Numbered from the stretch's first letter, positions 16,811-26,076 are shown. The stretch: DNA of 64,000 nt from Methylomonas sp. (GCF_023228165.1 NZ_JALOBS010000002.1:214581-278580); one strand, 5' to 3'. A program made the numbers and translations. Notes: generated from the sequence alone by a model not told the origin.

Positions 16811-19225
16811 TTAGTATTTGATAGTCACCCCCACAAAAGCCGAGCGTCCCATACCAGGAATATTCCGCCCCCAGGGCACGGTATACGCTGTCGGCCCCGT
16901 TGGATTCATGCCATAACGATCACCGAGATAGGCTCCGGCCAAGGGATGATAATATTGCTTATCCAATACGTTATCCAAACCCACATCCAAACGAACCGGT
17001 CCCCACTCGTAACCTGTTCTGGCATTCAGCAAAATGTAAGACGATGTGTGAGTTTCGTTTCGAAGAGTCTGAACGTTGTCCTTACCATCGACAAATTGCA
17101 TTTCAAGCGCACTTTGCCAACTGCTCAAGCGGTGATCCAAACTGAGCTTCATGTTAAAAGGCATCATCTTGTAAAGATTGCCGCCATCCATGCGCTCGCC
17201 GCGCACATAGCTCATTGTGGTGTGGGTGGCGAACTCGCCTAATGTTTTGTCTTTATACAACTGTGTGCGCCCGGAAACATCGACACCCCATAAACGGGCA
17301 TCATGGTTGGCGAACTGTAGGTACTGATAATTGTTAGAGGTGCCTTGGGTCGCGGCCGCACATCCCATATCGTTTGTACCCAACATGCTCGTCAAATTTG
17401 TACACGGATCGACATCAATGAAGTTATTCACATAAGTGAAATAAGGCGTAGCAGCAAACTCCCAACCATCATTTTTAGGGTCATGAAACGCTGCGGTCAA
17501 ACTGACGGTATGCGCCGTCTCTTCGGTCAGGCTCAAGTTACCCATATAGCCGTTACCATCGCCAAACCAGCCTATCATCCCCATATCCATCGGCCGGCGA
17601 CCCCAAGTATAGAGTTCATACAAATTGGGGGCGCGATTTTTTCGTGCATAACCAAACTCGAACTGGCTCATATCGTTTGCCGTATATTGAACCAACGCAG
17701 TGATATCGAACATGTCGTAATTACGTTCGCGATTGGCTGCATTGAACGCATTAGCAGCAGCCAAGTCCAAACCGGCCCCTGCGGCACCAGCCCCACCGAG
17801 TAAAGCTGGATTGTATGGCTGAACATTTTCAGCATCCATCATCGTGCGGTCATAACGCAATCCAAACAAGCTTTTCCATCGCAGATTCCAGTTCGCTTCC
17901 CATTCGCCAAAGAACCCAGCGCGATCCCGTTCACCATTATGGATGTTGTAATAGGTTTCGGGTGCCATCATCCAGTAAGCATTGTTCGGTTGCGGTTGAT
18001 TGGCCCCGGCATTGATAGTTGCCGATGTATTGGCGTGAACGCCCGGCCAAAAATCGTTGAGTTTGGCACTATGATATTCGTGACCGACACGAAATGTATC
18101 GCGCTCGCTGTAGGGGATTTCGGCTTGGATTTTATACCCCAAGTTTCTACCTCTGGTTTCCATCGGCATCCGGTCATTTGGCGGCGCGAAACTTCCCACA
18201 TACTGCCCGCCAACGATTGGAGCAAAAGTATTTCGCCGCTCATCATCAATGTCCATGCTGTGCGAAGTACTTTCGAAATAAAACTTACTCTCCAGCGTAC
18301 CCCAATCGAACAGTCCTTTATGCATGATATTGCCGAAGATACTGTCGTTGTTGGTCATATCCATTCGCTGATTCGGGAAACCCTGTTTTGGAATGTGCTG
18401 TTGACCGCCACGGATAACGACCAAGTGGTTATCGAACTTGAACGATAATGCCGCTGAGTGGTTTTGGTTTTCATAGTAAGTGGATTTGATAACATCGCCA
18501 GTCCCGCTTCTGTAATCCATACTTTCAGTGTGCGAACCGGTATAGTCCAAGCGCACATTTTGATTCGCAACGCCGGCCGCGATACTGCCGCCGAACGCAT
18601 CGCCATTACTGCGATAAAATGCGGACACACTACCGTCGATCAGAATATCCTTGCCCGGCTCCGCAAATACCGGCTCCGGAGTAGTCACTGAAATTGTCCC
18701 GCCTATGCTGTCGCCTCCCAGGCTAACAGGTGTCACACCGCTTAAAATAGTAATTTTTCCTATGTTGCTGCGGTCGATATAGGATAGCGGCGGATTCATG
18801 TGATTGGCGCAAGCCGAACTCAGCGTCATGCCATTTACGGTGATTTTGACCCGGTCATCGTTAAGACCATGAATGACCGGCAAACTCGACACCCCCCCGC
18901 CGCCATACAAGCTAACGCCCGGCGTATCTTCCAATAGTTTAGCGGTATCGCTAACCGCCGCCCTTTTACTGGTAACAATATCCGCCTCCATTTCAGAAGC
19001 GCTTAAAGCCTTAACGGAAGGAAATTTATCGGTAACGATGACCTTTTCCAATACGACTGGCTGGTCCGTCACTTGCTCCTGGGGATTTGCGCCGGCCATT
19101 GCCGGAACTGCCAGACATAACGGCAATACCCCCACCGCCAATCTACATACCCGCTGTCTATTGTTAAAACCATCGAGATTATTTTTGCGAAGTGAAAAGG
19201 TAATATCGGGGACAGGTCTTTTCAT
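16811..19225 (-). CDS. OprC/NosA-like TonB-dependent copper receptor
   Basis: The 804-residue outer-membrane receptor has a signal region ending AVPAMA, a plug domain (TPGVSLYGGGGVSSLPVIHGL), and a long beta-barrel ending in a C-terminal aromatic-rich strand (AFVGVTIKY). From the ATG at 19225 it carries CANHM (Cys139, Met143) and HSM (His322, Met324), which match in spacing and nearly in number the CxxxM-HxM copper site described for Pseudomonas OprC. It should import copper with TonB energy. GTG 19264 is an alternative start but would put charged residues before the signal peptide. No TonB box was assigned with confidence. Confidence 0.85.
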   Translation of the reverse strand: MKRPVPDITFSLRKNNLDGFNNRQRVCRLAVGVLPLCLAVPAMAGANPQEQVTDQPVVLEKVIVTDKFPSVKALSASEMEADIVTSKRAAVSDTAKLLEDTPGVSLYGGGGVSSLPVIHGLNDDRVKITVNGMTLSSACANHMNPPLSYIDRSNIGKITILSGVTPVSLGGDSIGGTISVTTPEPVFAEPGKDILIDGSVSAFYRSNGDAFGGSIAAGVANQNVRLDYTGSHTESMDYRSGTGDVIKSTYYENQNHSAALSFKFDNHLVVIRGGQQHIPKQGFPNQRMDMTNNDSIFGNIMHKGLFDWGTLESKFYFESTSHSMDIDDERRNTFAPIVGGQYVGSFAPPNDRMPMETRGRNLGYKIQAEIPYSERDTFRVGHEYHSAKLNDFWPGVHANTSATINAGANQPQPNNAYWMMAPETYYNIHNGERDRAGFFGEWEANWNLRWKSLFGLRYDRTMMDAENVQPYNPALLGGAGAAGAGLDLAAANAFNAANRERNYDMFDITALVQYTANDMSQFEFGYARKNRAPNLYELYTWGRRPMDMGMIGWFGDGNGYMGNLSLTEETAHTVSLTAAFHDPKNDGWEFAATPYFTYVNNFIDVDPCTNLTSMLGTNDMGCAAATQGTSNNYQYLQFANHDARLWGVDVSGRTQLYKDKTLGEFATHTTMSYVRGERMDGGNLYKMMPFNMKLSLDHRLSSWQSALEMQFVDGKDNVQTLRNETHTSSYILLNARTGYEWGPVRLDVGLDNVLDKQYYHPLAGAYLGDRYGMNPTGPTAYTVPWGRNIPGMGRSAFVGVTIKY

Positions 19226-19260
19226 TTTTTGCCTTTGCTTGTGACTGAAAATGGGAAATT

Positions 19261-19274
19261 TCACTAAGTAGTGA
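19261..19274. promoter_or_regulatory. Short palindrome upstream of the copper-receptor gene
   Basis: TCACTA-AG-TAGTGA is a perfect 6-bp-arm palindrome 36-49 bases before the receptor start codon. It could be an operator or chance; no regulator is assigned. Confidence 0.25.
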
Positions 19275-19581
19275 TTTCAGCAAAACACAGACCAGATTAA
19301 GAAAAGCATAATATATTAATTACATAAACAACATAAGCCTGCCATTATTTCTTGGAACTATGTTATTTACCATATGTTCCCTAAGTTATTTCACTTATCG
19401 CCACCCTTGCTTTCCGCGACAAGGGAAAAATTTGGCTCTCAACTTGTTCTTTATTTGTTTTCATATATACTTACAAAAAACAAAAAAGAAACATTTTAAT
19501 ACCCGTTTAACTCACGCAGGATTAGCCGACCCAAGCCAGACAATCCGTACTTAAGAGAGAAAAACATTAGGAGATTCAATC

Positions 19582-19734
19582 ATGCTGCAACAGTCCGTTC
19601 ATATGAAAGATCAAAAAGCCAATCAAATTGCCATGCGCAGCCGGCTTTACCGGCAATTCGCCATTAATCGAATAGAAGATCTAACCGTAGTCGTAGTGAT
19701 ATGGGGGGTGTTTTTACTAACGGGCGCCAGCTAA
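19582..19734 (+). CDS. Small single-pass membrane peptide, 50 residues
   Basis: ATG 19582 follows a TAGGAGA ribosome site (19568-19574) with good spacing. The peptide has a basic, polar N-terminus (MLQQSVHMKDQKANQIAMRSRLYRQ) and a C-terminal helix (LTVVVVIWGVFLLTGAS), giving a tail-anchored form. It lies divergent from the copper receptor and 9 bases before the NIF3-like gene, so the two may be cotranscribed. Family unknown. Confidence 0.65.
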   Translation: MLQQSVHMKDQKANQIAMRSRLYRQFAINRIEDLTVVVVIWGVFLLTGAS

Positions 19735-19743
19735 AATAAAATC

Positions 19744-20064
19744 ATGTATCAGTTGACTTTTTATGTCCCGGCCAGCCACCTGGATCAGGTAAAAAACGTC
19801 CTATTTGCAGCGGGTGCGGGACAATTTAACGATTACGACCAATGCGCCTGGCAAACCTTAGGCCAAGGTCAATTCAGACCTTTACTCAACAGCCAACCCT
19901 TTCTGGGACAAATTGGAAAACTGGAAAGGGTGGCAGAATATAAAGTGGAAATGATTTGCGCCGACGAGCATATCAAAGCAGCCGTTACAGCACTGCTGAC
20001 CGCTCACCCCTACCAACAACCGGCCTATGCGATATACAAACTTCACGATTTAGCTGGTTTGTAA
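19744..20064 (+). CDS. NIF3/YqfO C-terminal-like (CutA1-like fold) protein
   Basis: The 106-residue protein MYQLTFYVPASHLDQVKNVLFAAGAGQ, with GQFRPLL, GKLERVAEYKVEMIC and ALLTAHPYQQPAYAIYKL, matches the stand-alone family related to the inserted domain of YqfO/NIF3 proteins, which has a CutA1-like fold. The biochemical role is not established. It starts shortly after the small membrane peptide. Confidence 0.85.
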   Translation: MYQLTFYVPASHLDQVKNVLFAAGAGQFNDYDQCAWQTLGQGQFRPLLNSQPFLGQIGKLERVAEYKVEMICADEHIKAAVTALLTAHPYQQPAYAIYKLHDLAGL

Positions 20065-20530
20065 ATGTAGGCATTTGCTAGCAGTACGATGCTTGGATGG
20101 CAAAAACCGGCCAAAAGCCGCCAGACGAAACAAAAGTGGCAATGGCAAATGTCGTCAAACCAAAAACAGTCGTATGGTACGGTGAGTTTACGAACCACAC
20201 CAATGCAAGTTGTTTACCACATCTACGTTGTTGTATCCTGTCAATAACTTGGTTTATCTAAAAGTCCTGATGTAGGGTATGCATCGCGTAGCAATAGAAG
20301 GTCATCATGGTAGTAAAAGACAAAAGGTACCCGATGCGCGTCCTACCGGACTAGGCATCTCGCTTTTTGAACGGGAGAAAACCATCCCATAAGTTCGGAT
20401 GTAATCCTCATTGTTCAGACGTCATATTAGCTGAACACCCCACGCATGAGGTAACGATCACTCTATCGTTAAATGCTATACTTCATCGCTCATATTTTTT
20501 ACTAGGCTGAATATTTAACAAGGAATTTAA
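20065..20530. other. Intergenic region with an imperfect inverted repeat, boundary of an AT-rich island
   Basis: No gene is seen in 466 bases. GTAGGGTATGCATCG (about 20273) and CGATGCGCGTCCTAC (about 20332) form an imperfect inverted repeat (11 of 15 match), of the kind seen in miniature palindromic elements. The stretch leads into the AT-rich two-gene unit, so it may mark a transfer boundary. Confidence 0.4.
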
Positions 20531-21589
20531 ATGAGGTCAGAATCAAGAAATAAAACTATTCATTACAAAAGAGCTGTAATAACAAATTGCAATTTGACCC
20601 TACAGAACCTTTTGAAAACGGCATTTAGCAAACAAGGTAACGCAGCTAAAGCTAAGCAACGCAGAGAGGTCCTGAATCAAGATGATGAAAGTTGCCGACT
20701 CATAAACCATCATAAAGATTATAATGGAATGCTTTTTGGCCAACTTATCTTCTTTGAACCAGGTAGAAGCCAAGTATTAATTACGTTGGACGACGACGCC
20801 GAATACTATGAAATAGACGCAATCACACCAAACTCTATTGACAAAGAAAACAATGAAAGCGACAAAATAAAAAAACGCCGGGAATTTGTCGATTCTATGC
20901 TTTATTTCGGAGTACTCGACAACCATATTGTTCTCATACAATCCGCAAGTTTACGAGCAAGAGAACTAGAAGCTCATTTAGCATGGCTATTAGGTTCTTG
21001 CTCTCAAGTTATGGATAAAAACAGCGCATTAATACTTCAGGATAAACCTTCAGAGGAAACAATTACTAAGATCGAAAGATCTCCAGTAAAAACAGTGCAC
21101 CTTGGCACCCCTGTTGAATCTCGATTAGAAACCAATACCCCTGAACCAAAGGCAGAATTATCCGCACCCAAAGAAGGATTGGCAAAAAAAGTAAAATGGA
21201 TACCGTGCGGAATGGGGGCTAATGTTATTCAAGCAGCTCTTGGAACAGATTGGTTTGAACGACTGGATCTTGACTCTTCTTTGGACGAAGCAAACCTTCA
21301 AGTAACCCTTGAAATTACTTACCTGCGAAAAACAACTAGCAATGGTCAAAAAATGCTAGATAACATTGCCACATCTTTGCGGCACATCGAAGACGCCGAT
21401 GTTAAAATTGAACTTCACGGCGGAGGCACTATAAAAGGTACCGATCTTAAATTAACAGGTACAGTAAGTGTTAAATCAAATAATGGCTTGGTCGACGAAA
21501 GCGATCTGTTTCATCAAATGCATTTATGGTTAGTTACAAAAGTTAGAGCTAACGAGATAGAAATAGAAGACACTGAAAGCGAAACCTGA
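20531..21589 (+). CDS. Soluble protein of unknown function, RexA-like in layout
   Basis: The 352-residue protein has no signal or membrane segment. An N-terminal half contains beta-rich segments (GMLFGQLIFFEPGRSQVLITL, SMLYFGVLDNHIVLIQSAS), a Pro/Glu/Ser-rich linker follows (about 180-220), and the C-terminal half has ANLQVTLEITYL and ADVKIELHGGGTIKGTDLKL. The order 'display-strand, LxFxxxDxIxxxxS, helix, linker, LDS-strand' resembles what I recall of phage lambda RexA, but this is by eye and weak. AAGGAA precedes the ATG. The coding region is more AT-rich than its neighbours, which suggests transfer. It is followed two bases later by a four-helix membrane protein gene. Confidence 0.75.
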   Translation: MRSESRNKTIHYKRAVITNCNLTLQNLLKTAFSKQGNAAKAKQRREVLNQDDESCRLINHHKDYNGMLFGQLIFFEPGRSQVLITLDDDAEYYEIDAITPNSIDKENNESDKIKKRREFVDSMLYFGVLDNHIVLIQSASLRARELEAHLAWLLGSCSQVMDKNSALILQDKPSEETITKIERSPVKTVHLGTPVESRLETNTPEPKAELSAPKEGLAKKVKWIPCGMGANVIQAALGTDWFERLDLDSSLDEANLQVTLEITYLRKTTSNGQKMLDNIATSLRHIEDADVKIELHGGGTIKGTDLKLTGTVSVKSNNGLVDESDLFHQMHLWLVTKVRANEIEIEDTESET

Positions 21590-21591
21590 CA

Positions 21592-22125
21592 ATGAGACAA
21601 ATTAACTCAAATAACGGCTGGACAAAACTTGGTGTTATAGGCATCTTGTTTTCAGCTATTATTGGAGCATATGGGTTTGAAATATTGCTAGATATAATCC
21701 CAAACAATACCAGCATAGCAATTCCATGGGCCATTGTTTCTCTTTTTTTGTTACCTTTAACTCTTTGTGTTCAACTAATATTGAAACTATGGGATTTAAA
21801 AGAGCTTAGCGATATTACAAGAGATGAAAGAAGAAGGCTAAAAGCAATAATCAGAGGAAAAACCAGGCAATTTTTTATTGCAATATGTTACTACGTATTA
21901 TCTGCTTGCATTGTTGTAACTCTTTACGTCTTTTTATCGAGTGATGTTGGCTTATTTAAAGCGGTAATTAAAATAACTGGAATGTTATTGGGTATTAGCA
22001 TGTTTTCGATTCTCTTAATTCTACTTGAAATGAAAGAAATATCAGATTTTAATGCCAAATTAAAAGAAAGAGCATTAGCAAAGAAACGGCAAAAGTCAGC
22101 TCTGAAACGATTGAATGTAGATTAA
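21592..22125 (+). CDS. Four-helix membrane protein, RexB-like in layout
   Basis: The 177-residue protein has four predicted helices: about residues 12-35, 43-64, 94-115 and 125-147, with a basic cytoplasmic linker (RDERRRLKAIIRGKTRQ) between helices 2 and 3 and a long basic tail (LKERALAKKRQKSALKRLNVD). The start follows the preceding stop by two bases, so the pair is translated as a unit. Lambda RexB is also a four-helix membrane protein encoded just after rexA. I recognise no family directly. Codon and base use is AT-rich, like its partner. Confidence 0.75.
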   Translation: MRQINSNNGWTKLGVIGILFSAIIGAYGFEILLDIIPNNTSIAIPWAIVSLFLLPLTLCVQLILKLWDLKELSDITRDERRRLKAIIRGKTRQFFIAICYYVLSACIVVTLYVFLSSDVGLFKAVIKITGMLLGISMFSILLILLEMKEISDFNAKLKERALAKKRQKSALKRLNVD

Positions 22126-22524
22126 ATTGAGCTACATTACTCTACCCACAGCTTGAAATGTGAGATTACGCAAGCTAATCGCACCGACACTTTGAATGGC
22201 AGCTTATCTGCCTTTTTTGATCCGTGCAAATTCAGTGACATATGGCCGCAATGGGTCGATATTACGCTGCCAACACCCAGCTAAACTCCAAAATCCTTTT
22301 TAATTTAAATTCAAAGCATTTGCGTGCGGCCCTAAGCCAGCCCCTTCTGCCCTAGCTAATTCAAGATAATGACATTAACATGCATTATCCGGGTATCGCT
22401 GGTTAAACGAAGCGCTCTTAAACACACAGGCGACACTAATTTTTACCATACCCTACACCAGAACTTCACGTGACTCCTGGTGATGCGGTAATACATATCA
22501 TAAACAAGCTCAGGAGAGCCACGA
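22126..22524. other. Intergenic region upstream of fba
   Basis: A 399-base stretch after the AT-rich pair. Base composition returns to normal within it. It must hold the fba promoter; a good ribosome site (CAGGAGAG, about 22511) ends it. No RNA gene or strong terminator is recognised. Confidence 0.4.
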
Positions 22525-23571
22525 ATGGCTTTAGTTTCATTACGACAACTGTTGGATTATGCGGCGGAACACGACTTTGCCGTTCCGGCTTTTAATATCA
22601 GCAACATGGAGCAGGTTCAAGCCATTATGCAAGCAGCCGATACCTGCGACAGCCCGGTGATTATGCAAGGCTCGGCCGGCGCCAATCGCTACGCCGGCGA
22701 AGTGTTTTTACGGCATTTGATTCTGGCCGCTGTCGAGCAATACCCGCATATTCCGGTGGTGATGCATCGCGATCATGGACCGATACCTGACATTTGCGCA
22801 CAGGCGATTCAAGCCGGTTTTAGCTCGGTGATGATGGATGGGTCTTTGCTGGCGGATATGAAAACCCCTGCATCATTTGAATATAACGTCGATGTTACCC
22901 GTACCGTGGTTGGTATGGCGCATGCTTGCGGGGTATCGGTCGAGGGTGAGATTGGTTGCCTGGGTTCGTTGGAAACCAGACAAGATGCCGCTACCGTCGA
23001 GTCGACAATTCAACAAGAACACAATCGATTATTGACCGACCCCGATGAAGCAGTCGAATTTGTCAAGCAGACCCAAATAGATGCGTTGGCCGTTGCCATC
23101 GGCACCAGCCACGGTGCTTATAAATTCAGCAAACCGCCCACCGGCGAGGTTTTGGTGATTAGCCGGCTAAAAACCTTGCAACAACGCTTGCCCAATATGC
23201 ATTTCGTGATGCACGGCTCAAGTTCGGTACCGCAGGAATGGCTGCAAATCATTAACCAATACGGTGGCGATATTCCCGAAACCTATGGCGTGCCGGTAGC
23301 CGAAATCGTCGAAGGAATTAAATACGGTGTTCGTAAAGTCAATATCGATACCGATTTGCGCATGGCCTCTACCGGGGCCATGCGGCGATTTTTGAGCCAA
23401 CCGGAAAATGCCGCGGAGCTGGACGCCCGCAAAACCTATCAAGCTGCCCGGGACGCTATGCAAACGCTTTGCCAGTCACGCTACGAAGCTTTCGGCTGCG
23501 CCGGGCATGCCGGTAAAATTAAGGCCATACCGCTGCGCGAAATGGCCAAAAGGTATCGGTTTGATTTATAG
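22525..23571 (+). CDS. fba: Fructose-bisphosphate aldolase, class II (Calvin/RuMP subtype)
   Basis: The 348-residue protein shows class II aldolase motifs: FAVPAFNISNMEQVQAI, the zinc-binding HRDHG, GYSSVM-like GFSSVMMDGS, ECEIG-type VEGEIGCLG, and HGSSSVP with VRKVNIDTDLR. It reversibly splits fructose 1,6-bisphosphate into the triose phosphates in the cytoplasm. In a type I methanotroph it would serve the cleavage arm of the RuMP cycle; that role is inference. The gene stands alone with its own ribosome site. Confidence 0.95.
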   Translation: MALVSLRQLLDYAAEHDFAVPAFNISNMEQVQAIMQAADTCDSPVIMQGSAGANRYAGEVFLRHLILAAVEQYPHIPVVMHRDHGPIPDICAQAIQAGFSSVMMDGSLLADMKTPASFEYNVDVTRTVVGMAHACGVSVEGEIGCLGSLETRQDAATVESTIQQEHNRLLTDPDEAVEFVKQTQIDALAVAIGTSHGAYKFSKPPTGEVLVISRLKTLQQRLPNMHFVMHGSSSVPQEWLQIINQYGGDIPETYGVPVAEIVEGIKYGVRKVNIDTDLRMASTGAMRRFLSQPENAAELDARKTYQAARDAMQTLCQSRYEAFGCAGHAGKIKAIPLREMAKRYRFDL

Positions 23572-23632
23572 TTCAAAGACTTAACCTGTTTGCAAACAGC
23601 TTCAGCTAAAGGGTAAAACACTCATCCCTGGG

Positions 23633-23699
23633 CGTCATTCAGGCATGGACTGCCCTGCCTCCTGGTCCAAGCAGTCGACCTGCTTCGGCGGCAATGACG
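23633..23699. repeat. MITE-like palindromic element
   Basis: The 67-base stretch is bounded by CGTCATT and AATGACG and has an inner hairpin AAGCAG-TCGAC-CTGCTT. Its composition and ends resemble dispersed miniature inverted-repeat elements common in gammaproteobacterial intergenic regions. It lies between convergent fba and pilU genes and could also help terminate them. Confidence 0.4.
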
Positions 23700-23740
23700 G
23701 CCATTTTGTTGTTGCTGAAGCAGCTTTATAATCAGGAGGC

Positions 23741-24904
23741 TTAATGGCCTTCTTCCTCATCTTCGCTTTTAGCAATTTCTTCCAACGCCAAACGGTCCAG
23801 CATGCTTTTGCCGCTCTCCGCTTTTGGCGCCGTGGCCGAGCCCAACCCTTCGCTGAGATTGATTTTCAACTTCAAATTGTTGGGCGAATCCGAATTACGC
23901 AAAGCTTCTTCCAGCGAAATCACCCCGCCTTTGTACAACCTCATCAAATGACTGTCGAACGTTTGCATGCCGATGTTTTCCGACTTTTCCATGGCTTCCT
24001 TGATGGCATGCACTTCGCCTTTATGAATCAAATCGCTCACCAACTTGGTACCAAGCAAAATCTCAATCGCCGCTACCCGCTTGCCTTCGATCGTCGGCAC
24101 CAAGCGTTGCGAAACAAAAGCCTGTAGATTTAACGACAAGTCCAACAGTAATTGATTGCGGCGTTCTTCCGGGAAAAAGTTGATGATCCTGTCCAAGGCC
24201 TGGTTGGCATTGTTGGCATGCAGCGTAGACAAACATAAGTGGCCGGTTTCGGCAAAAGCCAAGGCATGCTCCATGGTTTCCTGACTACGGATTTCGCCGA
24301 TTAGAATCACGTCCGGCGCCTGGCGCAGGGTATTTTTCAGCGCATCTTCATAGCTCAGAGTATCCACTCCTACTTCGCGCTGGTTAACCAGTGATTTTTT
24401 ATGCGGATGCACGAACTCGATCGGATCTTCGATAGTTATAATATGCCCTGACGAGTTGCTGTTACGATGATCGATTAAAGCCGCCAACGAGGTGGATTTA
24501 CCGGAACCGGTACCGCCGACAAACAGAATCAGCCCGCGTTTTTCCATAATCTTGTCTTTCAAGATCTGCGGCAAACCCAGCGTGTCGGCATTGGGAATAT
24601 CGACCTTGATATTGCGGATCACCAGCGCATAGCTGTTGCGCTGCTTGAAAATATTTACCCTGAAACGGCCCACGCCAGACTCGGCAATAGCCAGATTCAT
24701 TTCCGGCACGTGCTCAAAAGCAGCCTGCTGGTCGGTATCCATAATATTGTTGGCAATCTCTTTTATTCTTTCGCTCGTCAACTTAACGTTTTCTATCGGC
24801 TTGAGTATGCCTTGAAACTTTGCCGCCGGGGGTGCACCTGCTGTCAAGTAAAGATCGGAGCCATCGTGTTGCACCAGTATTTTCAAATAATCTTTAAATT
24901 CCAT
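23741..24904 (-). CDS. pilU: Type IV pilus retraction ATPase, PilU-like
   Basis: The 387-residue protein starts MEFKDYLKILVQHDGSDLYL and carries Walker A (GGTGSGKST), the Asp box (IITIEDPIEFVH), Walker B (DVILIGEIR) and the His box (HLCLSTLHANNA). The length and the acidic C-terminal extension beyond the PilT core favour PilU over PilT. It acts at the inner-membrane base of type IVa pili. The ATG 24904 has AAGG upstream; the longer frame starts inside the divergent promoter region. pilB, pilC and pilD lie some 5 kb away. Confidence 0.88.
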   Translation of the reverse strand: MEFKDYLKILVQHDGSDLYLTAGAPPAAKFQGILKPIENVKLTSERIKEIANNIMDTDQQAAFEHVPEMNLAIAESGVGRFRVNIFKQRNSYALVIRNIKVDIPNADTLGLPQILKDKIMEKRGLILFVGGTGSGKSTSLAALIDHRNSNSSGHIITIEDPIEFVHPHKKSLVNQREVGVDTLSYEDALKNTLRQAPDVILIGEIRSQETMEHALAFAETGHLCLSTLHANNANQALDRIINFFPEERRNQLLLDLSLNLQAFVSQRLVPTIEGKRVAAIEILLGTKLVSDLIHKGEVHAIKEAMEKSENIGMQTFDSHLMRLYKGGVISLEEALRNSDSPNNLKLKINLSEGLGSATAPKAESGKSMLDRLALEEIAKSEDEEEGH

Positions 24905-25032
24905 CGCCTTGGTACCGGTAATTATTAAATTCGAGCTTAAGTGTAGAGTAATCCCCAAGTAAGTTGAAGCCGGGAACAGTCAGGTATCGCGTATAATGGC
25001 TGGTTTTCTAAAATACCCGTACTATTGCAGTT

Positions 25033-26076
25033 ATGAATCAACAACGAAAAGCCGTGGCGCTGATTTCCGGCGGCCTGGACTCCATGCTGGCCACCCAAGC
25101 CATCCTGGAACAAGGTATTCATGTCGAAGGCATCAATTTTTTTACCGGATTTTGTGTAGAAGGTCACACTCATGCCATTCGCAAACAGGACGCGGACAAA
25201 CCCAAACGCAACAACTCGTTATGGGTAGCTGAGCAATTGGGTATTAAACTGCACATTATTGATGTTATCGAAGAATATAAAAATGTCCTTCTTAACCCCA
25301 AGCACGGCTACGGCGCCAACATGAACCCCTGTTTGGATTGCAAGATTTTTATGGTAAATAAAGCCAAACAATGGATGGCGGAAAACGGTTTTGACTTTAT
25401 CATTACCGGCGAAGTGGTGGGCCAGCGGCCGATGTCGCAGCGCAAACAAACCATGCCTATCGTCGCCGCCGAATCGGGTGCCGACGACTTGCTGGTGCGG
25501 CCGTTATCGGCGCAAAATTTACCGGCCACCTTGCCGGAACGCGAAGGCTGGATCAGCCGCGAAAAATTGTTCGGTTTCAGTGGCCGCTCCCGCAAGCCGC
25601 AAATGGCCCTGGCCAAACAATTCGGTTTTACGGATTATGCCCAGCCGGCCGGTGGTTGCTGTTTCTTAACCGATGCGGCCTATTCGAATAAACTGGTGGA
25701 TTTGTGGAAAGCACGCGGTAACCGCGAATATGAGCTGGATGACGTGATGTTGTTAAAAGTCGGCAGACACATCCGCCCTAGGCCGCATTTTAAAGTCATC
25801 GTCGCCCGCGAAGACGGCGAAGCCCGCTTCATGAGCGGCTATAAAAAAGACTTTATGAGCATGAACTGCGCCAGTCACCGCGGCCCGCTGGTCCTGATCG
25901 ATGGCTCGCCGACCGAAGACGACCTGTATCTGGCCGGCCAGATAACTGCCCGCTATGGGCAGGGACGCGACGCCGAAACAGTGGACGTAACCATACGCAA
26001 TCGGCAAGGCGAGGAACGCAACATCCAGGTTAAGCCCTTACCGGCGGAACAAATCCTCGAGGAGTGGTTTGTATGA
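25033..26076 (+). CDS. PP-loop (MnmA/TRMU-like) thiouridylase-family protein with C-terminal NFACT-R-like region
   Basis: The 347-residue protein has an N-terminal AANH-type PP-loop (ALISGGLDSMLA), a CxxC pair (NPCLDC), and a GEVVGQRPMSQ loop, then an AGGCCF cysteine pair. The C-terminal third (from about 245) resembles the RNA-binding NFACT-R domain. Such proteins are often called tRNA 2-thiouridylases but are distinct from canonical MnmA. A TusA-like gene overlaps its stop codon, suggesting sulfur transfer to an RNA or cofactor substrate. The exact product is unknown. Confidence 0.82.
   Translation: MNQQRKAVALISGGLDSMLATQAILEQGIHVEGINFFTGFCVEGHTHAIRKQDADKPKRNNSLWVAEQLGIKLHIIDVIEEYKNVLLNPKHGYGANMNPCLDCKIFMVNKAKQWMAENGFDFIITGEVVGQRPMSQRKQTMPIVAAESGADDLLVRPLSAQNLPATLPEREGWISREKLFGFSGRSRKPQMALAKQFGFTDYAQPAGGCCFLTDAAYSNKLVDLWKARGNREYELDDVMLLKVGRHIRPRPHFKVIVAREDGEARFMSGYKKDFMSMNCASHRGPLVLIDGSPTEDDLYLAGQITARYGQGRDAETVDVTIRNRQGEERNIQVKPLPAEQILEEWFV

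Noticed and set aside
17345..18448. Several plus-strand frames of 66-169 residues opposite the TonB receptor gene
   Set aside because: They lie antisense to a full-length receptor with conserved plug and barrel; no independent support.
19360..19554. 64-residue plus-strand frame upstream of the small membrane peptide
   Set aside because: No ribosome site, low-complexity AT-rich coding and no motif; it lies in the divergent promoter region.
20065..20530. Possible CRISPR or tandem-repeat array near the AT-rich island
   Set aside because: Only one imperfect inverted pair is seen; there are no evenly spaced repeats and no cas gene.
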